Below, one piece after another: positions 26,625-35,842 of a stretch of DNA of 58,420 bases. The stretch's first letter is position 1; each line of letters opens with the position of its first letter. A program made the translations under genes and the position numbers. The notes under the pieces are model-generated. The model searched no databases. It saw only the letters and a list, made by a program, of their open reading frames with translations, and had not been told where the DNA came from. This DNA comes from Paraburkholderia metrosideri (lineage in GTDB: Bacteria > Pseudomonadota > Gammaproteobacteria > Burkholderiales > Burkholderiaceae): contig NZ_CAJHCP010000023.1 in NCBI RefSeq assembly GCF_904848625.1, forward strand, positions 1 to 58,420, read 5' to 3'.

Positions 26625-28526
26625 ATGGACCCGCGCCTCCTGGAGCATTACACCCGCGAGCTGCGCTATCTGCGGGCGCTAGCCGCGGAGTTCGGTGCCG
26701 GGCATCAGAAGATCGCAAGACGTCTGGGCATGCAGGCGGGCGAGATTGGCGACCCCTATGTGGACCGCCTCGTGCAGTCGTCGGCCTTTGTGAACGCGCG
26801 CATGCAGATGCGCTTCGATGACGAATTCCCACGGCTCACCCAGGCACTGCTGTCCTGTGTCTATCCAAACTACCTGTCGCCCACTCCGTCTATTGCAGTG
26901 GCGCGGTTTTACCCGGGTGGCAAGGCAGGCGACCTGGTGTCCGGTCACCGCATCGCACGCGGCACCCTCGCTGCATCGAAGCTTTCCGACGGGGAGAAAA
27001 CGGCCTGCCAGTTTCGTCTCTGTCACGACGTCACGCTGTATCCGCTCTTGATCGAAGCGGGGAAGCTGGGCGGCATTCCGCCGGATGTTCCTGGCATGGA
27101 CCGCTTCGTGCCACCCCACCGGCGCGTGCGAGGCGCGTTGCGTTTGCGCATCCGCACGACCGGCGATGTGCCGATCGGGCGCCTGCAGGGACTGGACCGG
27201 CTACCTGTTTACCTGGCAGGCGACACGAAAACCGCATCGCATCTGCACGAGCTCATTCACACGGCCGCTGTTGCCACGGTGGTCGGCGAGCCTGGACGGT
27301 TCAGCGAGGCCGGCTACACATTTCACGCTGTCGCGTCGAATGCCGTAGTGCAGGAGGGAATTGGGCCTGACGAGAGCGTTCTGCCGCTTGCCTCGCGCAA
27401 ATTTCTCGGCCACAACCTGATACACGAATATTTCGCGTGCCCGGAGCGATTTTATTTCTTCACGCTCGCCGGTCTGCAGGCTGGCCTGCGCAACATCAGC
27501 GGTTACGAAGCAGAGATCGTGATCCTGCTGGACCGTCCTGCGGGAGATCTGTCGGATCGGGTCGACGCGTCGATGTTCGCGCTCTTCTGCGCCCCAGTGA
27601 TCAACCTCTTTCCCGTGCGTACCGAAAGCGTGCCGATCCGCGAAGGTAGCGCGGAAGTCCCTCTGGTCCCGGTCCAGAAAGCGCCGCTCGACTTCGAGTT
27701 GCACTCGTTGGACCTGGCACGCGGACAGGTCAGCGAAGAGTCGGAGGTGCTGGAATTCCGTCCGCTGCATCAGGCGCTGTTGCACGACGAAGGCGGTCAC
27801 GGGCGTTACTTCACGGTGCGTCGCGAGCAACACCTTGCCACGACTCAGGGCCGCCGGTATGGCACGCTCTCGACGTACGTCAGCACGGAGTCCTTTCTGT
27901 CGCTCGTCGGCCCGGATGGACAGGCGTACGACAACGGAGAAGACGGCGAGATCCATTTCCTGTCGGTGGACGCATGGGTGACCAACCGCGATCTGCCCGG
28001 GCTGCTGCGCTGCAATGGCGTGCGTGACCTGGAAATGCGTCAGTCTGCGCCCGTTTCAAGTATCGGACTGATACGGCCACCCGGCAGGCCCAAGCCGCCG
28101 TTTGCCCAGGGCCTGAAGGCGTGGCAGTTGCTGATGCAGCTCGACATCGATCATTCGGTCTTCGACGACCGGTATGACGAGCCGCACCCCGGTGAAGGGT
28201 TGCGCAGTTTTCTGCGGCTGTATCTCTCCGATGACGCCGTCGCCCATCGCAGACAGGTCGAGAGTCTTATCGCCGCGACGCTCACACCGGTCAATCGCAT
28301 CATCCCGAACCAGCAGCCACCGGTCGCGCGAGTACTCGAATGTGGGATCACGTTTGACGAAAGCAGCTTCGATGGCGTGAGCCCCTATGTCTTTGGTCTC
28401 GTGCTGGAGCACTACCTGGCCCGGCACGTCTCGATGCATTCGTACACGGCGACCGTGCTGGGTTCAAAGCAACGTGCGCGCATTGCAGAGTGGCCACCCC
28501 GTCCGGGTACGCGCAGCGTGGTGTAG
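26625..28526 (+). CDS. tssF: T6SS baseplate protein TssF
   Basis: This 633-aa protein starts 'MDPRLLEHYTRELRYLRALA' and continues 'EFGAGHQKIARRLGMQAGE' and 'DPYVDRLVQSSAFVNARMQ', the hallmark N-terminus of TssF (VasA/ImpG family). Length (about 580-640) is normal. TssF joins TssK and TssG in the baseplate wedge around VgrG. The ribosome-binding site is AAGAGG. It is the first gene of a plus-strand block in which its usual partner tssG is separated from it by an effector module of six genes. tssE and tssK, normally close by, are absent. Confidence 0.93.
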   Translation: MDPRLLEHYTRELRYLRALAAEFGAGHQKIARRLGMQAGEIGDPYVDRLVQSSAFVNARMQMRFDDEFPRLTQALLSCVYPNYLSPTPSIAVARFYPGGKAGDLVSGHRIARGTLAASKLSDGEKTACQFRLCHDVTLYPLLIEAGKLGGIPPDVPGMDRFVPPHRRVRGALRLRIRTTGDVPIGRLQGLDRLPVYLAGDTKTASHLHELIHTAAVATVVGEPGRFSEAGYTFHAVASNAVVQEGIGPDESVLPLASRKFLGHNLIHEYFACPERFYFFTLAGLQAGLRNISGYEAEIVILLDRPAGDLSDRVDASMFALFCAPVINLFPVRTESVPIREGSAEVPLVPVQKAPLDFELHSLDLARGQVSEESEVLEFRPLHQALLHDEGGHGRYFTVRREQHLATTQGRRYGTLSTYVSTESFLSLVGPDGQAYDNGEDGEIHFLSVDAWVTNRDLPGLLRCNGVRDLEMRQSAPVSSIGLIRPPGRPKPPFAQGLKAWQLLMQLDIDHSVFDDRYDEPHPGEGLRSFLRLYLSDDAVAHRRQVESLIAATLTPVNRIIPNQQPPVARVLECGITFDESSFDGVSPYVFGLVLEHYLARHVSMHSYTATVLGSKQRARIAEWPPRPGTRSVV

Positions 28527-28598
28527 GCACGCCCGCGCGAGGCGGGATCCATGTTTTCGCACGGCCAGGACCGTGCCTTTGCCGAGGAGAAGTCCCAG

Positions 28599-31139
28599 AT
28601 GTTCAAACCGTTGCAGGCCCGGACCCTGAGCGTGGCGTCCGACGCGTTGCCTACCTGGGCTGGCGAGGCCGTGCTCATTCCCCAGCGCGTGCATGGCACC
28701 GAGGCCCTCGGCAATCTCTTTGATTACCGGGTGGAGCTGGCCACGCTGGACAGCCCGACATGCAGGCTGTCGGATGCCCAGCCGCTCCTCATTGCCGACC
28801 GGCTGATCGGCAAGTCCGTCACCATTTCGATCGAGTTCGAGGGTAACGGTACCTTCGTGCCGGGGTTACCCGGCAACCTGGGGGCCGCGAATGTCGGTGC
28901 CGGGGTGCGCACGATTACCGGCCTGATCACCGGGGTTTCAAGCACGGGCAGTGACGACCGCCGTGCGTACTACCAGTTCACGGTACGCCCCTGGTTGTGG
29001 CTGGCCACACAGAACTGCGAGAGCCGTATCTACCAGAACGTCAATGTCGTCGAGGTGACCGAGGCGATACTCAAGGGCGGGCAGTATCCGTGGCCCTGTG
29101 AACTGCGGCTGGGTGCCGTGGGCCTGAAAAGCAACGTCTATCCGCAGCGCGACTACGTCCGTCAATTCTGGGAAAGCGATTACGATTTTCTGACGCGAAT
29201 CTGGCGCGAGTGGGGGATCTATTACCTGTTCGACGGGATGACGCTGGTACTTTGCGATTCGCCGGGTTCCCACAAGAAGCACCATAACGCGTACGACACG
29301 GTACGGTATCAGGCGCCCGGTGACCGGCGTATCGACGAAGAGCACATTCACCAGCTCAACGTCACGCGACAGATCACGGCCGGCGACGTCACGCTCAACG
29401 ACTACGACTACACCCGCTCACTCGGCAGGTTCGACGTGAACCAGTCGCAGTACAGCAACGCGTCGTTCGACAACATCGAGCAGTACCACTGGGGCGAATA
29501 CTCGCAGCCGCTCGCGGGTGCCATGGGCCTGTCTGGCGAACCCAACGACTATGACACCGAGGGCGCGTACCTCGCACGCGTGCGGGTGAACGCACTGCGT
29601 TGCCGGCGGCTGCGCGCCTATGGCTCGGGTAATCTGCGTGGCCTGACCACGGGCAAGACGTTCCGGCTGGAAGGGCATCCAGAGCGCGAAGTCAACGCGG
29701 AATATCTCGTGGTGTCGACCTCGCTCGAGGTCCGCAATCCGGACGAGATTACGCGCTCGCCGGGGGACCGGGCGCAGTATCAGTGCGTGATGGATTTCGT
29801 GCTGCAGCCGGCCAGTGCGTTCTTCAAGAACCGGCTGAGGAAGAAGCCGCAGGCGCATGCCGAAACCGCTGTGGTAGTTGGCCCCGCGAACCAGCCGGTG
29901 TGGCTCGATGGCTATGGGCGTACCAAGGTTTCGTTTCTCTGGGACCGGCGCAGCAGCCGGGATGAGAATTCGAGTTGCTGGGTGCGGGTGGGTCTGCCGT
30001 GGCACGGTGGGCCGCACAGCTTTATCGCGGTGCCGCGTGTCGGCGACGAGTTGACGATCGAGTATCACGAAGGCGATCCGGACAAGCCGTACATTTCGGC
30101 GAGCAAGGTCAACGAGTTCAACCCGCCGCCGTTCGAGCTGCCGAAGAACCGGGCGCTTACAGGGCTGGTGAGTCACAGTCTCGGAGGCAAGGGCCACAAC
30201 TACGTGGTGACCGACGATACGTCAGGCCAGCAACAGGTCCAGGTCGCGAGCGATCAGGCCAGCTCGCGCCTCGTGCTCGGGTACAGCACCAGGATCGACT
30301 ACGGCGTGGGGCGCCAGCAGGCAAGGGGGCTAGGCTGGGAGCTGGCCACGGACGCGTGGGGTGTGCTGCGTGCCAATCGGGGCATGCTGATTACCACGGA
30401 GGCCCGCAGCGGTGCGCAGGCCCCAGTCAAGGACATGGGCGAGACGGTGCAGCGCCTGACCCAGGCGCGTGATACCCACGAAAGCCTGGCAGAGCTGGCG
30501 CAGCAGAACAACGTACAGGACCAGGGCGCAGACCAGAGCGAGATCACGGCCGTCCTTAAGGCACAGAACGATGCAATCCGTGGTCGCGCGAAAAGCGGAC
30601 CCAATGATTTCCCGGAATTTGCCGAAGCCCATGTCACGATCGCAAGTCCTTCTGGTATCCAGACGACCACGTCCGGTAGCACGCATATCGCCAGCGGCGA
30701 ACACCTGGCGTTAACCACGGGCGATCACCTTGGCATTGCCGCTGGCAAGTCGTTGTTTGCGACGATTCGCGAGAAGCTGCGGATTTTTGTTTACCAGGCT
30801 GGCATCAAGCTGATTGCGGGCGCCGGCTCGATCGACATTCAGGCGCTCAGCGATGCCGTTAACGTTCTCGCGAAACTCAAGATTCATCAGAGCGCGCAAC
30901 GTATCGAGATCTGGGCTGAGCAGGAGCTGTCGCTACGTGGAGGCAAGAGCTATATCACGCTGAACGATGGTGGCATCGAGAGTGGGACACCAGGCCAGTG
31001 GCAGTCGTATGCAGCAACCCATCAGATGCCGGGGCCAAAGAGCGGGCCCGGAGATGTGCCCGCTGCGCAACTCAAGATCTGCGAACTGAGCGCAACAAAG
31101 GCCACGGCCCAGCATGCCGCTATTGTGCCGCTTTCCTGA
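28599..31139 (+). CDS. vgrG: VgrG spike protein
   Basis: The 846-aa protein has the VgrG order: gp27-like N-terminus ('LFDYRVELATLDS', 'YQFTVRPWLWLATQNCESRI'), gp5 OB-fold ('GYGRTKVSFLWDRRSS', 'SSCWVRVGLPW') and a DUF2345 region from about residue 600. After DUF2345 only about 50 residues remain and no enzymatic domain is seen, so this is a carrier rather than an evolved VgrG. The ATG at 28599 follows GAGGAG and gives MFKPLQARTLSV; the ATG at 28551 is less likely. The next gene is its DUF4123 chaperone, 7 bp away, so it probably delivers the VasX-like effector. Confidence 0.93.
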   Translation: MFKPLQARTLSVASDALPTWAGEAVLIPQRVHGTEALGNLFDYRVELATLDSPTCRLSDAQPLLIADRLIGKSVTISIEFEGNGTFVPGLPGNLGAANVGAGVRTITGLITGVSSTGSDDRRAYYQFTVRPWLWLATQNCESRIYQNVNVVEVTEAILKGGQYPWPCELRLGAVGLKSNVYPQRDYVRQFWESDYDFLTRIWREWGIYYLFDGMTLVLCDSPGSHKKHHNAYDTVRYQAPGDRRIDEEHIHQLNVTRQITAGDVTLNDYDYTRSLGRFDVNQSQYSNASFDNIEQYHWGEYSQPLAGAMGLSGEPNDYDTEGAYLARVRVNALRCRRLRAYGSGNLRGLTTGKTFRLEGHPEREVNAEYLVVSTSLEVRNPDEITRSPGDRAQYQCVMDFVLQPASAFFKNRLRKKPQAHAETAVVVGPANQPVWLDGYGRTKVSFLWDRRSSRDENSSCWVRVGLPWHGGPHSFIAVPRVGDELTIEYHEGDPDKPYISASKVNEFNPPPFELPKNRALTGLVSHSLGGKGHNYVVTDDTSGQQQVQVASDQASSRLVLGYSTRIDYGVGRQQARGLGWELATDAWGVLRANRGMLITTEARSGAQAPVKDMGETVQRLTQARDTHESLAELAQQNNVQDQGADQSEITAVLKAQNDAIRGRAKSGPNDFPEFAEAHVTIASPSGIQTTTSGSTHIASGEHLALTTGDHLGIAAGKSLFATIREKLRIFVYQAGIKLIAGAGSIDIQALSDAVNVLAKLKIHQSAQRIEIWAEQELSLRGGKSYITLNDGGIESGTPGQWQSYAATHQMPGPKSGPGDVPAAQLKICELSATKATAQHAAIVPLS

Positions 31140-31146
31140 GGTCTCC

Positions 31147-32001
31147 ATGCAAAGCCAGACACATATTGAGGCATGGGAGAGCAGCACGCATCTGCTGGCC
31201 GATCGACTTCTAATCCAGGACTGGCTGCGCGATCTGCCATGGCAGGTTGTAGCGCCCGAATTCCTGGCCCAGGAGGCACACCTGCTACCCGTGGTCCTTC
31301 AGCTTGACGAGCTTGAACCCCCGCACCGCAAAGAGGTGCAACAGCAACTCGCCATGAGCGATCCGTCGAAGGTTGCGCCAGCCATGCTGATTGGAAGCGA
31401 TCTGAGCACCGGTGCGCTGGCACGGCAGCTTGCCCGACATGTGACGGTGACGCTTTCAGACGGATCGCATGCGCTGCTACGCCTGGCCGATCCCGAGGTT
31501 TTCATCCACCTGCTGTGGGTATTGCCGTTGCCGCACCTGGCTTCGCTCTGTGAGGCGGCAAGGCAGTGGTCAGTGCCACTCATGGGCGAATGGTTCGAGC
31601 TCCAGTTTGATAATCGTCCTGAACCTGCCTGGGACACGTTGTCAGAGGAGTCCTCGATCGCCCTGGTCAACGTTGGCCTGGTCAACGATGTGCTAGCTAC
31701 CCTTCCCGAGCCAGGCGGCATCAAGGAACTCTGGCGCACCGGACAGCAGTGTAATCAGTGGCTCTGTACAGCGCAGACCCGGTTCGGGCTGACAGATGCC
31801 GCTGACTGCGTGGCATTCGCCCGCCATGGCGTGCTCCTTGGCAATGGCTTCACCCATCACCCAGTCCTTGCGCCCCATCTGGAAACGGCACGGGAAATTC
31901 CAGGGGCCTACGCTCAGCAGACCGCTCCCATCTCGCAGCGCGAGTGGAACCGCGTCATTGCAGACATCGAACAATCCAGCCAGAAACGGAACGCATCGTG
32001 A
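31147..32001 (+). CDS. DUF4123 T6SS effector chaperone/adaptor
   Basis: The 284-aa protein fits the DUF4123 family (Tap-1/TEC), cytoplasmic adaptors that load a cognate effector onto VgrG. Typical features are an N-terminal 'WQVVAPEFLAQEAHLLPVVL' segment and the central 'VTLSDGSHALLRLADPEVF' followed by a hydrophobic strand ('HLLWVLPLPHL'). It lies 7 bp after vgrG, and its TGA overlaps the GTG start of the effector (GTGA), so the two are made together. DUF4123 genes almost always mark the next gene as an effector, the strongest support for that call. Confidence 0.85.
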   Translation: MQSQTHIEAWESSTHLLADRLLIQDWLRDLPWQVVAPEFLAQEAHLLPVVLQLDELEPPHRKEVQQQLAMSDPSKVAPAMLIGSDLSTGALARQLARHVTVTLSDGSHALLRLADPEVFIHLLWVLPLPHLASLCEAARQWSVPLMGEWFELQFDNRPEPAWDTLSEESSIALVNVGLVNDVLATLPEPGGIKELWRTGQQCNQWLCTAQTRFGLTDAADCVAFARHGVLLGNGFTHHPVLAPHLETAREIPGAYAQQTAPISQREWNRVIADIEQSSQKRNAS

Positions 32002-34556
32002 CCAACACAAATTCCTCTCCGAATCCGCTTGCCCAGGCCATGGCAACCGCACAGGGCAAGTGCGAGTTTTGCGAAAAATCCGGCCTGGCGATTCTTCCAG
32101 TACGTCCGGCTGTCATGCGCCCTGATTCGGGTGCGCCACAGCTACCTCAGGCTCTGCGACCGACCGATGGTGAAGGAGGCAAGAGCCTGCTGCTTCAAGG
32201 TCCGGGGGCCCAATATACCGGGCGCGTCTTGCGTAGCGGGTATCTCTATGTCTACGACGAGCGTGGGACGTGGGACAAGTACTGGATTACCGAACAGGGC
32301 TACCTGATGAAGACGCCGGCGGACAAGCCCATCAATGCGGCCTATACCACGGGGCGGGAGCCATGCGACAAGACTGGACACAAGGAAATCGCGGCGTGCA
32401 TTACGGTCAGCAATCCAAATGGTGCAGCACGTATCTGGATCGCGTACTCCGACGTCGAGTGGACTCCACGTGTGCTGAAGTCGAATCAGGACGAGGCATA
32501 CCGCAAACGTCACATGCGCGTGTTTGATGTCAAGGCTTGGATGGACAGGCACAAGGATACGCACGCACAGACGCTCGATACTGTCGCGTCGGTGGTGGCG
32601 GAATATGCACCCAAAACTTCGGTCGAAAAGTTCGCGTTCTCTTCGTATCCGTTCCAGTCCCGCGCTTCAACAAAGGACAACCTGCTTGGCGCGGCCAGAA
32701 CGCTGGGACCCGGACCTGGAGTCTTGCTGATGATTGACGATCCGGCGGGCATGGCTGCCGAGATTGGTACCCGTCTTGGCGAATTGCACCAGATGTTCAT
32801 GGCGCTCGATGAACGCTCCCGGAAGACGGCTGTATCAACGGCAATCCTGAGCTTGCAGGGCGCGGTGTCGGATCGTGCCGAGCTCACTGAGATTGTGGCC
32901 GGCGATGAACTGGAAGCGGACAGCCACCTCGTGCCGGACGGCCTTGGACGCTTCACGTATGACCCCAATCCACCGAAGCTGCCGGAAACCGGAGCGTCCG
33001 ATCTGCAGCGTGCGGCCAACAATTCGTGGACGAAGTACCTGAACGACTACAACGAACCCGCACGCAGCGCGTGGCAGAAGGAGTTCGACGGCGAGTACGA
33101 CAGCTTTTGCAACAAGATGATTCTCCCCCTGGCGAAGTCTCATGCCGCGTGGATGGAGAGCGGGCTGATGTCAAACTACTTCGACTGCCACTATGACGGA
33201 GCGTCAGCAGACGTCGGTCTGGTCTACGCGCGCGTACTCACGACATGCATGCAGGGTACCGAACAGTTCAAGCCGTGTTCAGACCTGTACATCAAGTGGC
33301 TGAGTGGTACGTATTTCGATGAGAAAAACATCACGCTCCGCGCAATTGTGCTTAACCTTGAAACCAACAGGAAGAAACTGACCGATAGTCTCAAACCGGA
33401 TGTCGCCTGGCAGGCCCTCGGGTGGGATTCGATGTTTGGTACCTTCAATAATTCGATCGACAAAGTCGCGGCGCAAGCACAAGAAGTGCTCGGCAGACTT
33501 CTGACCTCAATGGGTGGTTCGATTACCCACGTGTTGCAAAGCGCGATAGACGGGCCGGTGCGCCACGGGCTGGTTGCGCTGGGGATGGTCAGCCAGCGGC
33601 CGGTGGTCGCGGTGGAACTGAGCGGCTCGTACAAGGCGTTCCGAACTTCACTGATCCGCCAGTTGCTGAAATCAGCCGGCGTCAAGAAGATGAACGAAAA
33701 CGCAATCCAGCGCGAAGTATCGCTGGCGTTGCGCCGACTGCAGATCCGTGGCGAGCCGATGGGCAAGCCCGTCTCCTCGAAATTTCTGGTGATGATCGAC
33801 GAGGATACGATCCGGGGCATGCGAAAGGGATTGACCAAGAACGAACAGGCGAAGTGGATTTCCGGTTCGTTGCGTTCTGCGGAAGAAATTGAAAATCTGA
33901 ATCTTTCTGCGTGGCGCGACCGTGTCAACGTTCCGGAGATGAGCGCGCACGTTGGAAAATCTCTGCCTTTTATTGGCAATGCGCTTGCAGGTTATTTCCA
34001 GTGGGCGGCCTACCAGAAGGTATCGACGGATCTGGCTGGATCGATGAAGGATGACGGGCTAGAGAATAAGACGAGGCTTGGCGCGGCCGTACTCGCCATT
34101 AGTGCGACTGTGGCGGACACCATTGCCCGATCGGCGGGAGCTCTGGCGGAAACGACGTTGAAGGCTGGGCGCGCTGCAGCTTTGCATGCGGCAGAGGAGA
34201 TATTAGGAGTTGTTTCAAAAGCGCTGGGGATATTCGCAGCCGGCGTCAATGCAGCTTGGGATGCGAAGAATGCTAGAGAAGCCTATCAGCAGAAAAATTA
34301 TGCATTGTCGATAACGCTTGGGATTTCGGCTCTGTCTGGCCTTGCTGCGGCAGGTTTCATCGTGGCAGGTCTTGTTATTCCAGCCATCGTCGCGACGCTC
34401 ATCTTCATCGGTGCGGGTATCGTTGCCTCGTACCTTGCGGACGACAAGGTCGACAAGTGGCTCAAGCGCTGCTACTGGGGGGTACTCGATGCGAGGGACC
34501 GCTACCAGAACGCGGAAATGGAAATCAAGGAACTTTCTATCGCGACCGGGGGATGA
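31998..34556 (+). CDS. VasX-like pore-forming T6SS effector
   Basis: The 852-aa protein starts at GTG 31998 overlapping the chaperone stop. Near the N-terminus is a zinc-type 'CEFCEKSGLAILPVRPAV' (Cys22, Cys25), followed by 'RVLRSGYLYVYDERGTWDKY', the signature of the VasX N-terminal region. The middle is long and soluble. The C-terminal third has hydrophobic stretches ('LAISATVADTIARSAGALA' and 'LGISALSGLAAAGFIVAGLV', then 'IPAIVATLIFIGAGIVASYL'), as in colicin-like pore formers. VasX of Vibrio cholerae depolarises target membranes. No nuclease or peptidase motif was seen. The following membrane protein is the candidate immunity partner. Confidence 0.8.
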   Translation: MTNTNSSPNPLAQAMATAQGKCEFCEKSGLAILPVRPAVMRPDSGAPQLPQALRPTDGEGGKSLLLQGPGAQYTGRVLRSGYLYVYDERGTWDKYWITEQGYLMKTPADKPINAAYTTGREPCDKTGHKEIAACITVSNPNGAARIWIAYSDVEWTPRVLKSNQDEAYRKRHMRVFDVKAWMDRHKDTHAQTLDTVASVVAEYAPKTSVEKFAFSSYPFQSRASTKDNLLGAARTLGPGPGVLLMIDDPAGMAAEIGTRLGELHQMFMALDERSRKTAVSTAILSLQGAVSDRAELTEIVAGDELEADSHLVPDGLGRFTYDPNPPKLPETGASDLQRAANNSWTKYLNDYNEPARSAWQKEFDGEYDSFCNKMILPLAKSHAAWMESGLMSNYFDCHYDGASADVGLVYARVLTTCMQGTEQFKPCSDLYIKWLSGTYFDEKNITLRAIVLNLETNRKKLTDSLKPDVAWQALGWDSMFGTFNNSIDKVAAQAQEVLGRLLTSMGGSITHVLQSAIDGPVRHGLVALGMVSQRPVVAVELSGSYKAFRTSLIRQLLKSAGVKKMNENAIQREVSLALRRLQIRGEPMGKPVSSKFLVMIDEDTIRGMRKGLTKNEQAKWISGSLRSAEEIENLNLSAWRDRVNVPEMSAHVGKSLPFIGNALAGYFQWAAYQKVSTDLAGSMKDDGLENKTRLGAAVLAISATVADTIARSAGALAETTLKAGRAAALHAAEEILGVVSKALGIFAAGVNAAWDAKNAREAYQQKNYALSITLGISALSGLAAAGFIVAGLVIPAIVATLIFIGAGIVASYLADDKVDKWLKRCYWGVLDARDRYQNAEMEIKELSIATGG

Positions 34557-34557
34557 C

Positions 34558-35523
34558 ATGGACTATACGGGGCTGTATGCAAAGAAATATCGGATCAACC
34601 GTAAACTGACAGTCGAGGAACGGTCTAGCCAGCTTCACCAAAATGAAAGGCTGGACATCACGCCGTTCTACAACCTTTCGGTGATCCGGATGAACTCGAC
34701 CTACCTGGAATGCGTTGACCGGTGGTTTATTTATCGAGGCTCGATGACGGCAATCTGCTTGCTTTTCATCGCGTTTCCTGTCTCGATGATATTGGGTCCA
34801 TTATTTATGTCGGAGCCGAGACATCTTATTCCGACAGCATCTGACTCCGGGTGGATGATGATTTGGGTCACTATTTCGATTCCATTCTGGCTTGCGATGG
34901 GATGGCTGCTTCTGAAGGAGTCGTTCCGTCACACCCACTTTCCAGTCCGCTTTAACTACCGGAACCGGATGGTGTACGTGTTCAAACCCAACGGAACCGT
35001 ATTCAAGGCGAAGTGGCGGGACATCTTTTTCACGCTGGGGCGGTGTGAGCGAATGGCCGGCGCGCAGAACTGGGACATTCGTGGGCACGTGCTCGACAAG
35101 GATGGCGAAATTGTGCTCGACACCTTTGCACTCCCCGGCGACAACATCACGCTTAGTCAGTTGAAGCACGAGTGGGAATTCTTCCGCCGCTACATGGAGG
35201 ATGGCCCAGCCGCAATCCACCGGGACGTCTTCTGGTGTCACGATATCGCCGAGCGACGCGAAACGTACAAAGCTGGACTCGTGACTTTGCTTTTTGCTTT
35301 AAACGGACAACCTATCGGACAGGTTCTGTTGTCGCCAATTTTCTTTGCCGCCTCGCTAGGCCGTTGGTTCGCAATGCGCACCAGCAAAATCCCGGTGTGG
35401 CCAGAAGACGTCGAGGCCCATTGCAAGTTCGATCAGAACGATCCATTTCTGCGTGATGCCTCAAACAATCCCGAAAAAATTCCGATGGAACCGCTCTCGG
35501 TTGCCAGAAGCCGCAGCGAATAG
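34558..35523 (+). CDS. Membrane protein, DUF6708-like, probable immunity to the VasX-like effector
   Basis: This 321-aa protein starts one base after the effector stop with GGGGGA as ribosome-binding site. Two membrane spans are clear (residues about 61-84 and 98-120), followed by a soluble domain with 'FRYRNRM(V)YVFKPNGTV'-style beta strands and a third hydrophobic patch near 255-275. It resembles the proteins annotated DUF6708 beside T6SS effectors; that name is from memory. Immunity proteins to pore-forming VasX-type toxins are inner-membrane proteins, so position and topology both suggest self-protection. This is inference. Confidence 0.7.
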   Translation: MDYTGLYAKKYRINRKLTVEERSSQLHQNERLDITPFYNLSVIRMNSTYLECVDRWFIYRGSMTAICLLFIAFPVSMILGPLFMSEPRHLIPTASDSGWMMIWVTISIPFWLAMGWLLLKESFRHTHFPVRFNYRNRMVYVFKPNGTVFKAKWRDIFFTLGRCERMAGAQNWDIRGHVLDKDGEIVLDTFALPGDNITLSQLKHEWEFFRRYMEDGPAAIHRDVFWCHDIAERRETYKAGLVTLLFALNGQPIGQVLLSPIFFAASLGRWFAMRTSKIPVWPEDVEAHCKFDQNDPFLRDASNNPEKIPMEPLSVARSRSE

Positions 35524-35584
35524 TTGGGGCGAACAGGTTTCCGCTCCATTCCACGAATCTTAGGTACTACATCGAAGGATTACC

Positions 35585-35842
35585 ATGGCCCTTCCTGTTG
35601 CTGTCCTGGGAGACGGCACAGATCACGGCGGAACGGTTGTCACCGCCTCAGATACTCACACGATCAACGGCAAACCAATTGCCCGTCTGAATGATCTGGT
35701 CGACTGTCCGGAGCACGGCATCAACCGGATCACTGAAGCCCATCCGACTCTGACGGTTGGCGGAATTCGGGTGGCGCTTCATGGGCACCACACTGAATGT
35801 GGGTGTGCCCTCATCAGCAGTACCGTGGCGAGGGTAGGATGA
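35585..35842 (+). CDS. PAAR-domain T6SS spike-tip protein
   Basis: The 85-aa PAAR protein has 'LGDGTDHGGTVVTAS', 'NGKPIARLNDLVDCPEHG' and the C-terminal 'ALHGHHTECGCALIS' with the His/Cys zinc ligands. It would cap the VgrG encoded at 28599. A GAAGGA site precedes the ATG. Its TGA overlaps the tssL start (ATGA), tying the tip to a core structural gene. It is a paralogue of the PAAR at 1845-2108 but differs in spacing between the first and second motif. Confidence 0.9.
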   Translation: MALPVAVLGDGTDHGGTVVTASDTHTINGKPIARLNDLVDCPEHGINRITEAHPTLTVGGIRVALHGHHTECGCALISSTVARVG

